DNA of 64,000 nucleotides from Vicia villosa (taxonomy: Eukaryota > Streptophyta > Magnoliopsida > Fabales > Fabaceae). Made by a program: the position numbers and the translations under genes. How positions within the stretch are numbered: position 1 is the stretch's first letter; the number at the start of each line of letters is the position of its first letter. The notes under the pieces are model-generated. The model was not told where the DNA came from. It worked only from the letters and a program-made list of their open reading frames with translations, and did not search any database. The DNA lies in the NCBI RefSeq assembly GCF_029867415.1, contig NC_081181.1, forward strand, positions 120,667,183 through 120,731,182, written 5' to 3'. Shown here one piece after another: positions 24,409-37,911 of this stretch.

Positions 24409-25479
24409 TATGTCATAAAACACCACACTGCAGACGTACATATGCATAATTCACAATTTCCGAATAATCAAATGGAAATACAAAACTTTAATGATTAACG
24501 GTGTCACATACCATCAACAGGTACACATAATCGAATAGGGAGGAGTCCGGTTACGAATAAAAACCAGAACTGCACTCAAGGGGTAAGAAAACAGAATTCT
24601 GCAATCAGCATCTTCCGCTTAGCGGCTCCTGTCCGCTTAGCGGATTCGCGATACTTTATTTTTCCACAAACAGCATCTTCCGCTTAGCGGCCTCACGTCC
24701 GCTTAGCGGATTCGCGATTTTCTGGAAAAATGTTCAGCATCCGCTAAGCGGCCCTAGCCCGCTTAGCGGACCATAGCAGAACCAGAAAAATGCAGAACGC
24801 ACCAGTTCCGCTATGGGTACTTTAACCCTTCTATCTCACCTGCATGTACGGAAGAACAACAAGTACAACATATTTGCAACATAAATATGGAGTATAAATC
24901 ATCAAAGGCACATTAGCATCAATGATCATGGATTATCACTCAAAAATCCCTAAACCCCAACATGCAAATTACCACAAATTCCCCCAAGCCTCTAACTAAG
25001 GACTCACCATGGATTTAATGGGGGTTATGAGAATACTCTTGCTGCCATTGAACTCTCTCTTTGACCAACACTTCACCTCTAATATGATCAAACCCGTAAC
25101 CACTCTTGTACTCACTTTCAGCATCAATCATCAATCTTCAAATGCGTTTATCTCCACCAATAAACAAGCTGATTTAGTGGAGGCTGCCATTGGAATACGA
25201 AAATGAAACTTGAATGGAGATGCAAAGCTTCTTCTACTTCTCTTTCCACTTCTCTCTTCACAAATTCTGAGTTTGGAATAATGTGTCTCTAACTAAGCAA
25301 TCATGTGCCATGCAATATAAGGTTAAGGTCCATAATACCCTCTAACTAAGTCATATTTACACCACTGCCACTTAGTTAGTTTCTAACCAATTCCTTTTAG
25401 TTCTAACTAATCCACTCACCATCTTAGTCACTTATAATGTATATAAATAATCATGCTTACACAAATATGGGGTATTACA
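24409..25479 (-). repeat. Element 1 5' LTR, second part
   Basis: 1071 bp matching 9411-10481. Includes the six CCGCTTAGCGG-type palindromes at 24615-24769. Followed by the TSD copy TATTG. Confidence 0.9.
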
Positions 25480-25652
25480 TATTGAGATTTCTCAATCTCA
25501 AATAAATGGTGACAACAACAAGAAAAGAGTTGTTTTTACCATTGTTGTTTTTGTATGCATGTACTGCCGACTCAGGCTCCACCATTCTTGATGATCAGGT
25601 AGGAAGAGCTTTTGTTGCGGAAAACTGTAAGGCTTCCTTCTATAAGGAAGCC

Positions 25653-25777
25653 TTTTATTTGAGAGGTGCACACATATGCTTGAATGGTTCTTTTATGTGA
25701 AAGGTGCACACATATGCTTGAATGGATCATCCTTCTTTTATGTGAGAGGTGCACACATATGCTTGAATGGATCATTT
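25653..25777 (+). repeat. 45-bp minisatellite, 3 copies, unit C, one truncated
   Basis: The first copy has lost about ten bases after CTTGAATGG, which shifts the frame and ends the alternative-frame ORF (25506-25700) after 64 codons. This is the only unit in which that ORF is cut short. Confidence 0.8.
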
Positions 25778-25799
25778 TACAAATATATGGTCTTTAAAC

Positions 25800-26727
25800 A
25801 CGTATCTCTTTCTTTTAATTAGTTGGTACTGGAAGTTACAATAATTGTTTCCCAATAATCCTTCATTGTACATATTATATTTAATTACTTGAATATTATC
25901 ATCATTACGTTTTTTTTCACTTTAACTTAACATTATTCCAAATATATTTATACCATAATTATTAATTACATAATATTAACCATTAAACTTCTCAAACCAA
26001 CCTTCAGCTCTTCAAAATAATAATGTTCAAAATTTAATCTCTTTCTTTCTTAATTTTAGTAATTATTATTAGTTATTATTATTAATTATTGAGCTAATTT
26101 ATTTATTAAAAAAATAAATTAGCTTTCAATGGTAACCTACACACGATTTTATTTTTGTATGTATTTGTTTAAACATTAAAATGTATCAAATCATAACTTA
26201 TTATTTTTTAAATGGAAAGACATACTTAAAGTAAATTACTTCTTTCTCATTAATTATTATCCAATTTAATTAGTACATATAAACTTTACCGCGCATCAAT
26301 TGTAAATTCCATCTTATTAAATAAAATGTAAAAAAATAATATACAATAATTATATCCATATATTTTATTTATTTGTGATACTCTTTTTAAAATATATCAA
26401 TAATTAAAAAGAATCATAATTAAAAGTGATTTTATGAATTTATTTAAAAAGTATCCTGACGGGTACTGTCATACAATCTATTATCTATTATAATATATAA
26501 AAACTAAAGTACCTGAAAATTGATAATGCCGTATTAGATTTTTTATTTTATTAAATATTGTTATAATTATAGGAATGAAATAATTATTGTTATAAATATA
26601 GTTGTTCCAATGTTCAAATAAATAGTAATATATTTTATGTATTTAATACAAAAAATTACACCTTTTAAATTGATTACAAAATCAATCACCATTATTATAA
26701 AATTAAATAATATTTATTGATTATTGT
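25800..26727. other. AT-rich spacer of unit C
   Basis: No gene seen. It has the same foldback (near 26090-26122) as the other units, with an internal deletion of about 120 bp near 26398. Confidence 0.7.
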
Positions 26728-28988
26728 TGTAATATCCCACATTAATCTAAGCATAATTAAGAGATACTAAGAAGAAATGTGGATTAATTATAGTGGATTA
26801 GTTAGAATCCAACTAAGTGGCATATTGGTAATTACCACTTAGTTGGAGGGCATTATGGATATTTAACTCTATTGCATGGAATTAAGGACTTGTTTGGCTA
26901 TGAAGCACATTTTTATGAGTGAAGTAAATGTTAGAACAAAGGTAAGAGAGAAGAACACAAGTTCATGTTTCTATTTTCGCAACTAATGGACAGCCTCCAC
27001 TAAACCAGGTATAACTCTATGCTCGTAACTCTGATCGTAACGATTCTGGTCTCGTTGGAAAGCTAACGAAATTCTCTTCGATTTGGTATACTAATTCGCA
27101 CTCATAGGTGTTGTATTGAAGGAGAAAATCGAGAGTGAAGTTGTGTCAGTCATGTTGAACGTGTGAAGAGAGGGATTACGGGGTTGTTCTTGTTAGAGAG
27201 GAAGTTTTGATCAAGAAGGAAGCTTAATGACTGCATGATCATCATCTCAACCTCCATTTGATCCAAGGTGAGTCCTTAGATAGTGACTTGGGGGTGTTGC
27301 ATGTAAGGGTTTGTGATTGGGGATTTAAGGATTGTGAGATAAAAACATAATATGTGATTACTAAAACTTGTTTATGTGATAATACCTGAATATGTGTTCT
27401 TATGATCAATTGCATGCTATAGATTGCTAAAATATGATAAGACTTGTATTTGGAATGTTATAGGTAATTGGATTGGGATTGGTTTAGGTTTGGGACTGTT
27501 TTAGAATCCCTATAATGGAGAAAATTCGTTTCTCATACAGTGTAATCGGTTACGGGGTCTTGCGTAACCGGTTACGCTGCTGAAAATGCAATTCTGGGCT
27601 ATTTTTCGTGCCCGTAACCGGTTATGGATTTGGCGTAACCCGTTACACTGGGTTAAAAAGGAAAAATTGCAAAACTTTAGAAATTCATAACTTTCGCCTC
27701 GGGTATCGGAATTACGCAAAGTTTATATCGTTGGAAAGCTAGTAATACGTACTATCTAATAAGATAGGTCCCCAAATCAGAATATTAACTTATCACGAGA
27801 ATTTATGTCTTTCCAATTGTTATTAATTATTATATCATGCATTAAGTAGAATGTCTATTTCTATTACGAATATTATATCCATGTTTGAGATGATATGCAA
27901 CTATGTGATGTGCATGAAATCCTGTTGACACCGTCGTTATGGTTAAACGATCGGCATTGATTGTATTGTGTGACTTAGCGCTTGTTATGCGTGTGTATGC
28001 TTGAATCGAAGCGGGCCGGGGTCTAGGTTACGTTATGTCCCGGGCTTTGTGATCAATGGGACAGCCCCGATCGTGTGATCTTGGGCTCACACCTGAGCTA
28101 CCGTTGCAGTGTGCTTGTGAGGGCCTTGAGGCATTTTCCCACTTGGCGTTAACACACCTGCGTGCTCGGTATGGTGGCGTTATGCGGCTAAGTAGGCCTA
28201 CACATAACAGGTAAACCATCTCTAGTGGTGCCATGTAGGCTACATCACTAGGCTTTCGCCCGATGGACCCATGTGTCAAGATGGCGTATTTGTACTCGGC
28301 GTTAACACATGTGAGTGAAGATGGTTAATGGGACAATGACGCCAAATAGGCTAAGGTCATCTCGCGGCCATTTAGGCTTGTGCGAACCCGTCTAATCATC
28401 TTGTGGTGTGCTTGTACAAGTCTCTTGACAATAGGCATGGGCGTGATTCATCGAGGGTGTGTTTTATAACCTAGTCGAGGCATTAACGCGCTTCTGGATT
28501 CCCCGTACACGGGTATGGGTTTTGGCATACGTGTTTGTATACTTGTGATATGATGATTCCTATGGTGGACGATTCCTTGTTTTCTCCGTACTTGTACCGA
28601 ATGTGAGGATAAACCCCGAATCAATGGTGGATTCGGTTTTGATGCATGTACCCTGTAGATCCGAGTGGACCCATAGGATAGGAGGACTCACTGAGATTTA
28701 GTAATCTCACCCCAATCAACTTATATTTTTTTCAGGTGCAGTTTAGTAGCGTTTGGTCAGTAGCAGGTTTGGAACGAAGACTTAGAAGTGGTGATGGCTT
28801 GGAGACCTCGTCAGATCTCATTTTCCGCTCTGCAGATCCATTGAAGACACATGTTTTGCTATTCCTAGTAGAATTTCATGTTGTACTCAATATGGATCTT
28901 TCTATATCTATAGCTTTTGTATGTACTCAGTATCAACTTTTAACGTTTCATGCATAATATACTAGTCAGTTATGTATGGGGTGTTACA
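26728..28988 (+). repeat. Element 3 5' LTR
   Basis: 2261 bp, TGTAATATCCC to GGTGTTACA. The last 300 bases closely match the corresponding end of the LTRs of elements 1 and 5, whereas the first part and the palindrome type differ, so the LTR is mosaic. It has two TTGGAAAGCT modules (27010-27075 and 27684-27745) and the hairpin at 28692-28709. Confidence 0.9.
27542..27646. repeat. Four GTAACCGGTTAC-type palindromes, element 3
   Basis: Copies start at 27542 (GTAATCGGTTAC), 27564 (GTAACCGGTTAC), 27614 (GTAACCGGTTAT) and 27635 (GTAACCCGTTAC). Four corresponding copies lie in the 3' LTR near 33416-33520, with further substitutions. The same motif recurs in element 4. Confidence 0.92.
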
Positions 28989-28990
28989 GT

Positions 28991-29002
28991 TGGTATCAGA
29001 GC
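28991..29002 (+). promoter_or_regulatory. Element 3 primer-binding site (tRNA-iMet type)
   Basis: TGGTATCAGAGC, perfect initiator tRNA-Met type PBS, two bases after the LTR. Confidence 0.92.
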
Positions 29003-32000
29003 AGGTCGATTCTCGGCTGAGCCATGATACATCACTAGCAATTCCTTTCCTCCTCACATGTGTGCGTTGCTAGCCTAATTTTACTGATATCTCATTCAGT
29101 TGTTGAACTTTATCAACTCATCGACTGAGTGTGAGACAGTAAAATTACGGCAGAGCCGCCACGAGGACTCGTAAACCTGTAAGTGTCGTAAACCCAAGTA
29201 GCAAGGATTAGTTGGGTGGTGAATGGTATATGGAAGCTGGATATATTGGGTGACATAAGTAGAAGGAATTTTGGAGTTGTCAAATTTAAGGAGAGCGATT
29301 GAAGCGAAGTAGTGATACCCGAACTGTCAAGGTGTCGATCGAGACAACTAGAACCCCCAGGATTTTGACTGGACGAAGTGCAACTTTCTCTAAGTCTTGG
29401 TAATAGCAAGGGAAATCCAAACAAGATTGAGTAGGAGCCTTGTAAGTAAGATTCCCCAAAGGTGTTGAGCCAGGTATTAGTAGGATTCAGTACTGATGAT
29501 GCTGTCGGTGTTGGGTGTGACTAATGAGCTGATAAGACAAAATAATCTTTGGAAGTGCGGACACAGAAGTCAGACCTTTCTGATTACGCTGGTACGGATA
29601 GTGGTTGGATGGGCGAAGTATTAGATCCTGATCCAACTTGAAGTACCCTGAGCGAGTGTAGTTTCCTAGTGAAGGTTGGTGGAATATACGAACGTGGTAA
29701 CTTACGATTGGGCGAGGCTTGAATACACGGTCGATAGAAGAGGATGTGTATTTCTGTTCTTATCATTTTATATTTAAGTTCTAGAACTACGCTAGATGGA
29801 ATATGAAATGATGTAGAAGCGTGAAATGCAGTAACCTAAGTTCTTGTTAGTTGTTGTTCGTCTGACCCCTAGTGAAGCCATAGAACTACGCTTGGCGTTG
29901 GGTGTTCAGGCGAGTAAGAACTAAGATCTATCTGGACTGATTATCCTTGGAATCTCATGCATGCGTGGGACGAGTGGGTACGCGCACTGCACGGTAATCC
30001 GAAGTTGAACTTCAATTCTTCGTGTTTGGCGTTTTGGCTTTCCATGTAAGTAAACCTTGGTGTGTAGCACTCTCAGGTTCTAGCATCCTGAGGAGTGTGA
30101 TTCGAAAGACTTGAGGAACGATGAGCCTATTGGAGGCCTGTTCAGACACTTGTCGGTTGTGACTTTAGGATACGCGTGGAGATCGTTATACGCCACGGAG
30201 GTAGATTACCTGGATACATGGCCTCGGATTTGGTCCACCATGTTGGTACTACCAGACGGGTATGATGCCACAGTATCGCTATCGTGCACAAGATGCGTGA
30301 GTCATCCTTTTTCCGAAATGTGTGGGACAAAGGTGATCTGAAGCTCAAGGTAGAATTCTGATTTGGCACTCGTGAGACACAGATACAGACTCTCATAAGG
30401 TATGTAGGATAAGGATCCATACGTCACGCTCGATAGTGGAGGAATAACTAGACAGGCGATGGTGGGACGGATCAAGATCCGATACTATGCTTATAGAGAC
30501 TCTGAATGATCGTGCTCGTGCAAGTTAGAGTCAGATTATACCTTGCAGACGTTCTCGTTTCATGAAGTGTTAAGTTGGAAATTTCACATGAGTGTCTAGG
30601 GTGGGACTCATGTGCGGTCATGATATCCTGGTCAGCATGGTGAGTGGCTATCATGTACCATTGGCGGCCGGTGATGGAATATTCAAATTGTATCTTGGAC
30701 TAGTTTGATGTGTGACGTATCCGGTAGAGTGTCTGTAGATACTCTGAGTGAAGAAATGTCAATCTTGGTAAAGCATAGATATTTTGGTTTGAGAACTGCT
30801 GAGGAGTTTATAAGAGAGATGTTCAAAATACATAGTGCAATTTCTTACATTGTGGCTACACTCCGACTGTTGGAAGCACTGCAATGAAGGATGCAGCCGC
30901 CGAGGAAGTTAGTTGAGTGTCTGATTCAGAGGTGGAACAGACATTAGATGACTGTGTGAATGGAGTGTGGCTATGGGAGGATTGTTATATCAGTAAGTCG
31001 TACGAGTTATCGGAGGTGATGCTACGCTAAGAGAAGGAAGGTGTATGGTTGGGTAGAAGTTGTGTAAAACCGCTAGAGTTATCATGAGCTGTAGTACGTT
31101 TTTGAAAGGTTTATTATATCGGCTAAGCAACCAGACTTGTTGGAAGGGAGAAACATAGCAGTTGTACGCTGTGGAGATCAGTGACAAGGACGAACCTCTA
31201 AGTCAGTGAGTATTTGGGTTTCAATGTCTTGAGATCGAAATGTGTACCTAAGTTGTGGTAGATGAATTAATATGGAATGGCAGAGTAAGTAGAAACTTGA
31301 TATTGGAGAGTACGCAACTTCGAAGAGTAGTGGTCGACAATGGATGTATATGGAGTTCTGGCACGTGTTGTAATTGGACAACTGCAGATAAGGAACTGTT
31401 GTGTAGTAAGTGAACTAAGTGAATTATGGATATAACACGACTCAGAGGATTTCGAGGTGTGTGACTTGTTGGAATCAGAGTAGCGCAACGGATCAAGGAA
31501 GAATCAGATAAGTCTGAGGTAGGAATGAACGGACTATTTGTAGGATTTTATGTTGGGATGAAAGTATCTTCCTAAGGGAAATTGTCGAAGTAGTGTTTCG
31601 TTCATTCTAGTCTCTCAAGGATCACCATAAACTCGAGAGGTGTTGTCAATGGGCCGGCTTGGGAATACGTTTTTTGGATGGCATGCGGTCTGATGTTCGT
31701 AGGTCATCAGTTTAGCTTGTAAGTCACAAGGGTTGGACTGAGTATCAGACCGTTGAAATGCTGAAGACAAGTGAAGGATTGCAATTGACGTAAGTTCCTT
31801 ATGGTTATGCCTTGTGTACTATGATTGTACAGGAAGATTGGGACAATGTTTACAGGTCGGTTGTTAAATTTCGCCTCTCATTAGTAGAATCTTGTGTGAA
31901 GTTGTCGAATGCCAAGGCTATAGTGGCAAGATGATTACACCTTCGCAGTTTACGGTGACAGTTGTTATGTCTAAACTGGAGTAAGGGTTAAAGTAAGGAG

Positions 32001-32561
32001 ATTCAGTTGTATAAGTAAAAGTAAACTCGGGCCAACCATCCTAAGACTTTGGGAACCGGAAATTAAGACCAAGGAATTTGGCTAACACCTAATGACATTG
32101 TATGGACTCGAGTGGAGAATAATTTGAAGTGTTGTCGCAGAAGTGACGTTGTGGCAGTAATTCTCGAATGGGAAGTAATTCAAGGAGCTGAGTGAATCAG
32201 TAATGTTTGTTGAATAAGGGTGAACATACCAGAGATTGAAACGAAGGATACTCGACATGAGTGGACTGCTAAGATTCTGGAGCTATGGAAATCTAGTATA
32301 GAGCGGTGAAGGTCTAGGACCTTGGAAGAATCTTTTCCGGGGTATGTTAAGACGAAGTATCTGCAGAGATGGTTTGCGTGAGGATTATAGTTTCTGATCA
32401 TGTATATTAGAATGCAAGTATTTTGGCAGATTATGTTTCTTCGTATGGAATGACCCTCAGACAGAGTTGTCAGATTATCAAAAAAAAAAAAAAAATGTAA
32501 GGAACATTTCATCCCTTGGTTGGTATAGATTTGGACATGTTGTTTTCGTGGTGACCGGAAA
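29003..32561 (+). other. Element 3 internal region without coding capacity
   Basis: About 3.6 kb, no gag-pol. Similarity to element 1 (in reverse) can be followed from the PBS through the CTAGAACTACGCTAG motif (near 29780) to the stretch near 30120-30420 and beyond. A run of sixteen A lies at 32480-32495, about 100 bases before the 3' LTR. Short frames (for example 32180-32512 minus) are not supported. Confidence 0.75.
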
Positions 32562-32600
32562 GAATTCGAGGACGAATTTAATTTAAGGGGGGGGGGAGAG
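32562..32600 (+). promoter_or_regulatory. Element 3 palindrome and polypurine tract
   Basis: GAATTCGAGGACGAATTT (32562-32579) is followed by a purine run with ten G that ends exactly at the 3' LTR. Confidence 0.88.
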
Positions 32601-34307
32601 TGTAATATCCCACATTAATCTAAGCATAATTAAGAGATACTAAGAAGAAATGTGGATTAATTATAGTGGATTAGTTAGAATCCAACTAAGTGGCATATTG
32701 GTAATTACCACTTAGTTGGAGGGTATTATGGACATTTAAATCTATTGCATGGACTTAAGGACTTGTTTGGCTATGAAGCACATTTTTATGAGTGAAGTAA
32801 ATGTTAGAACAAAGGTAAGAGAGAAGAACACAAGTTCATGTTTCCATTTTCGCAACTCATGGACAGCCTCCACTCAACCAGGTATAACTCTCTGCTCGTA
32901 ACTCCGATCGTAACGATTCTGGTCTCGTTGGAAAGCTAATGAAATTCTCTTCGATTTGGTATACTAATTCGCACTCATAGGTGTTGTATTGAAGGAGAAA
33001 ATCGAGCTTGAAGTTGTGTCAGTCATGCTGAAAGTGTGAAGAGAGGGATTACGGGTTTGTTCTTGTTAGAGAGGAAGTTTTGATCAAGAAGGAAGCTTAA
33101 TGACTGCATGATCATCATCTCAACCTCCATTTGATCCAAGGTGAGTCCTTAGATATTGACTTGGGGGTGTTGCATGTAAGGGTTTGTGATTGGGGATTTA
33201 GGGATTGTGAGATAAAAACATAATATGTGATTACTAAAACTTGTTTATGTGATAATAACTGAATATGTGTTCTTATGATCAATTGCATGCTATAGATTGC
33301 TAAAATATGATAAGACTTGTATTTGGAATGTTATAGGTAATTGGATTGGGATTGGTTTAGGTTTGGGACTGTTTTAGAATCCTTATAATGGAGAAAATTC
33401 GTTTCTCATACAGTGTAATCGGTTACGGGGTCTTGCGTAACCGGTTACGCTGCTGAAAATGCAATTCTTGGCTATTTTTCGTGCCCATAATCGGTTACGG
33501 ATTTGGTGTAACCGTTACACTGGGTTAAAAAGGAAAAATTGCAAAACTTTAGAAATTCATAACTTTCGCCTCGGGTATCGGAATTGCGCAAAGTTTATAT
33601 CGTTGGAAAGCTAGTAATACGTACTATCTAATAAGATAGGTCCCTAAATCAGAATATTAACTTATCACGAGAATTAATGTCTTTCCGAATGTTATTAAAT
33701 ATTATATCATGCATTAAGTAGAATGTCTATTTCTATTACGAATATTATATCCATGTTTGAGATGATATGCAACTATGTGATGTGCATGAAATCCTGTTGA
33801 CACCGTCGTTATGGTTAAACGATCGGCATTGATTGTATTGTGTGACTTAGCGCTTGTTATGCGTGTGTATGCTTGAATTGAAGCGGGCCGGGGGCTAGGT
33901 TGCGTTATGTCCCGGGCTTTGTGATCAATGGGACAGCCACGATCGTGTGATCTTGGGCTCACACCTGAGCTACCGTTGCAGTGTGCTTGTGAGGGTCTTG
34001 AGGCATTTTCCCACTTGGCGTTAACACACTTGTGTGCTCGGTATGGTGGCGTTATGCGGCTAAGTAGGCCTACGCATAACAGGTAAACCATCTCTAGTGG
34101 TGCCATGTAGGCTACATCACTAGGCTTTCGCCCGATGGACCCATGTGTCAAGATGGCGTATTTGTACTCGGCGTTAACACATGTGCGTGAAGATGGTTAA
34201 TGGGACAATGACGCCAATTAGGCTAAGGTCATCTCGCGGCCATTTAGGCTTGTGCGAACCCGTCTAATCATCTTGCGGTGTGCTTGTACAAGTCTCTTGA
34301 CAATAGG
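32601..34307 (+). repeat. Element 3 3' LTR, first part
   Basis: Aligns with 26728-28434 with scattered substitutions. Interrupted after ATAGG by the solo LTR; continues at 37912. Confidence 0.9.
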
Positions 34308-37300
34308 TGTAATTCGGTGAACTGACTTTTATATCGAAATGTGCGGTTAAGCAAGAGTCGCCACCGAATTTTATTTTCTCCAAATATTGGAAAGGCTAAA
34401 AGAACGGGAAAAACCTTTTAAATAAAAATAGGGTTCGGGGGGTAATTATGCAAAGGGAAGGTGTAAGGCACCCTTTGCATCCATGGTTTTCCATGGGCTC
34501 TTAATTGCTTTGCTCTTTTGAAAAAAAGTGTAGAAAAGAAATAAGACTTTAGCTTGTAAATAAGCGTAGCTTTTTGAAGGTTTATGAGAAAGAATATGAA
34601 AAGATTTTTAGAGCAAGGCAAAGCAATTAGGGGCAATTACCTTATAGTTTAAAAAACGTTCTTTTAGCCTTTCAGGGAAAAGGGTCTATCCATGCCCTAA
34701 GAGGGCAGGAAGCCTTTCATTTGGAGGTTGAAGGGTCATCGAGAGTTCGTTCGCCATAAGACTGTCCCATGCCATAGAAAGGCAGGTAGTCTAAGGGAAG
34801 AACCAGAATAGCCTTTCGTAGGCAGCCAGAGGATACCTCAGCCTTTCGTAGGCAACTTCCGAGGGTCGAGGTCATATTGGTGTATCGAAGGCAGCATCAT
34901 TAGGGTCTTATGACCTTTGCAAAACCGAGGCAACATGGCTGAGGTATCCTCGTATTCGAGGGACATGGCTATTCTGCAAAAACACAAGGCAACAAGGCAA
35001 CAGGCAGCAAAGAGGTTACCCCAAAAGTGTGCGTGGGTGCAACAATCACGTGATTTGATTCAAATATTTATCTTATAATTAGTTATTCTAGGTTAATTAC
35101 AAGCTTGCACTCCCTAGAATTACTAACCACAACAATTAATATTAACAATTAAAATAATAATGGGGAAAGGGAAATTGAAACCAGCGGGGGGAAGGGAAAT
35201 TGAAACCAGCGGGATAATAATGCTATAGGTCTAACACAAGTAATAATTAAGATAGGGTTTAGGGTTACCGACTATTTGAAGCTTTGGCATTTGGCAAACC
35301 CTGAAAGGTGGGAAAAATAACAAGCAAAAGTAGGGTGAGTGCATTATCGGTTCAGAGGCAAACATGACTAACCCTAATAAAAAATAAAAGGATAAAATAA
35401 CAAAAAAAATAACTAGACACTTAGCTTTGAATTTGATCTGGTATGGTTGGCGGTCGGAGGAAACCTCGGGGTTAACCCTGAAAAATGGCAAAGGCAAAGG
35501 CAAAAAAATAGATGTGAGTGTATGCGGAGTTCGAAAGGTAAACCTTAAAATAAAAGGAAACAAAATAGACTTAAAAATTAAATTGAATACTTAGCTTTGG
35601 ATCTTAGTCAGGCGCGTAGCCGAAGCGTACTTGAAGAGAAACCCTGAAAAAAAGGCACAGAAAAGAAACAAATATTTTTTAATGTAGGGCAATGTTCTTG
35701 TAAACCCTGATTCGGGCGTTAAATGGAATTAATATGATTTATTAAAGATATTTAAATAAATAACTAATTTTTAAAATAATAATAAAAAGGATAAAATAAA
35801 TAATACAAGTATAATTAAAATAAATAAATATGATAACAAAGAAAATAATTTAAATAAAAGAAATTATTATAAATAAATAAATAAATAAGGGTAAAATAAA
35901 ATAATTATTATTAACTATATAAAAAAAAGTTTTTAAAAATATTACATAGTTTATATATAAAAAGAAACAATTAAAAAACAATTAAAAATAATATAAATAT
36001 TAATATATAAAAATAAATGGTTTTACGTAATTAAAAAGAAAAAAAATTTAGAAAACTTAACGTGGGATCCAGTGTGGCACGCAAGGAGGGTGTATGATGT
36101 ACATGCGTTTCTAGGTGCGTTGGATGTGGAATTAATGAGATCCAGTGGCTGAGAGGGTGAGGGACCATGGCCAGCGTGTACGCCAAGACGCACAGGATCC
36201 TTTTGTTTGAAAAATAAAACGCGCGCGCATTTGGACGAACGGGAGAGCGCCACGCTTCATCTTCTCCACCCAGATTTCTGCAACTCACCTTTTATAGCGT
36301 TCGTTTGCAAACGCGCTATAAAAAGGCCTACTTTCCACACCTGCCATTAACGAATACGGGAAAACAAGCATAGAAATTTTTCGCGAGTATACAAATAGAA
36401 TCGTCCAGACCTCACGAGTTTATCTATGGCCTTTGTTTGGCTTAATTTTACCTGTGCATAAAAGCCCTAATTGAAGCTCATGAGCCCTAATAATGGCATA
36501 TTACTCGAGACAGCATAAGAACACAATTAATTATCCAGAAACGGTCACAACATTAAGGCAAACACAAATATACAATCAAATGTGATTAATGATGCTTGTA
36601 TTATGCAAATCGATGAAAAATAAAAAGTAACAAACCGTAGGCTTTTGGTATTGGTTCTTAGCGTTCTGGAACTCGAGGATGATTGAGAATCGTTCAGTGA
36701 TGATCCTGGAACGTATTGAGAACAATAGAATACTTTGAATCGGCCTGTAACCAAGAATTCACTTTTGAAATTTTCTCAAATTTTTGCACTCGAGTTGGGT
36801 TCTCCATAGGCTGCAAAAACGTGAACCCTTGTTTCTAAATGATTTGTCTACTTATAGAGGTTGATTAGGGTTGATAATTTTGGATCAAATCTCTTTGAAT
36901 CTTGAAATTGAGTTTTGAGAAATTTGATTGGAATATGCTTCCAAATCTTTCTAAACTTGGATTTTCTTGGGCTCCAAGCATCATGAACGAAATTGGCATT
37001 ATTTGTGGGTGAGATCTGATATATTTCTTGGCTTAAAATTGAAGCACAATCAAATCTTGCATTATTTTTATATTTTATGTAATTAAATCATGATTTAAAT
37101 GAATTAAAACCATAAAATAATTAATAAAATTGTAAAAATAAAAAGCCTTTGTTTTCAACACGTGGATGGGCCTATAATAAGGGTAGAACAAAAAGAATGT
37201 AAGCCCATTTAGAAATATTTTGAGTTTTAGGCCTTTTTCCTTTTGTACACCCTTAAAAATAGGTGAACTTGTACACCATGCCATTTCTTCATGTCTCGAT

Positions 37301-37906
37301 ATTTTTTCAAGCTTGTGGACTTTTTAGAAACCTTAGAGGGTCCCCTAACCAGTGTCTTTGGTCTCATATCAAAATTATTTTCCATGCTCCTTGTGTGTCC
37401 TTTTGAAAAAAATGTCTTTTGGTTGACTTTTGAAAAGGACCTATAATGTTTTGGTCCATATCTCTCAAATGGAGCATTTTTAGACTTGGCATGTGAGAGA
37501 CAAAGTTGTAGAGAATCAAATTTCCTTCAAGATGAGCTTAAGATGGAAATTTTCTGATGTTCCATGTGAGAGTTATGGCTGGTCAAAGTTATGGCTTGAC
37601 AAAAAAATCAAGAGTTTTGATTTTACTTTGCCCACAGTTGACTTTTAGGTCAACCCAGTCGACTGTTGACTTTCTGAACAGATGAGTGACCAATTCTTTG
37701 AATTGAGACTTGATACTTGTCATAGAGATAATGTGAGATATGTTGAACTATATAGGATACTTTGGAGCCATTGATTTATTGATTTTCCTCTGAACAAACC
37801 AAACCCTAGTTTCTGAGCCTTGTATAGGAGAATGTGTCTTGGAGCTTTATGTATTGATTTGAATTTGTATAAGAGAAACAGTATGGGAAAATTTTGGGGT
37901 ATGACA
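34308..37906 (+). mobile_element. Solo LTR of an Ogre/Tat-like element
   Basis: 3599 bp with TGTAATTCGG and GTATGACA ends and a 5-bp TSD ATAGG (34303-34307 and 37907-37911); the empty site is visible in the 5' LTR of element 3 near 28430. No second LTR, PBS or internal domain is present, so the element was probably reduced by LTR-LTR recombination. It shares AGAGTCGCCACCGA near the start and other blocks with 1-2865, but in the opposite orientation. It contains the palindrome at 36293-36320. No gene is seen in it; AT-rich at about 35720-36050. Confidence 0.88.
36293..36320. repeat. Palindrome TATAGCG...TTTGCAAA...CGCTATA in the solo LTR
   Basis: An interrupted palindrome of 28 bases built around GTTTGCAAAC. 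It is placed like the palindrome at 1139-1160 in the related LTR, but the centre differs, so the symmetry is kept while the sequence is not. Confidence 0.75.
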
Positions 37907-37911
37907 ATAGG

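Larger units (their letters stand above)
8190..25479 (-). mobile_element. Element 1: non-autonomous LTR retrotransposon (LARD-like), split by element 2
   Basis: Bounded by TG...CA termini and a 5-bp TSD, TATTG. Both LTRs are 2292 bp once the nested element is removed (8190-10481, and 14053-15273 plus 24409-25479). The primer-binding site complement at 14039-14050 and the pyrimidine tract at 10482-10495 put the element on the minus strand. The 3.57-kb internal region has no gag-pol. LARDs are non-autonomous elements with long LTRs and a conserved non-coding interior, and this fits. Without element 2 the element is about 8.15 kb. Confidence 0.9.
25485..26727 (+). repeat. Tandem array unit C, right part
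   Basis: Continues RPA block 3 (to 25598), the foldback hairpin, the minisatellite and the AT-rich spacer, and then stops at 26727 where element 3 begins. The last part of the unit is missing because of the deletion at the far end of element 3. Confidence 0.85.

Noticed and set aside
32480..32495. Poly(A) run as the 3' end of a LINE or SINE
   Set aside because: No target duplication or LINE/SINE sequence next to it; it lies within the interior of element 3 just before the polypurine tract.
33714..34151. 145-codon minus-strand ORF in the element 3 3' LTR
   Set aside because: The matching position in the 5' LTR is interrupted (28028-28279), so it is a chance frame in LTR sequence.
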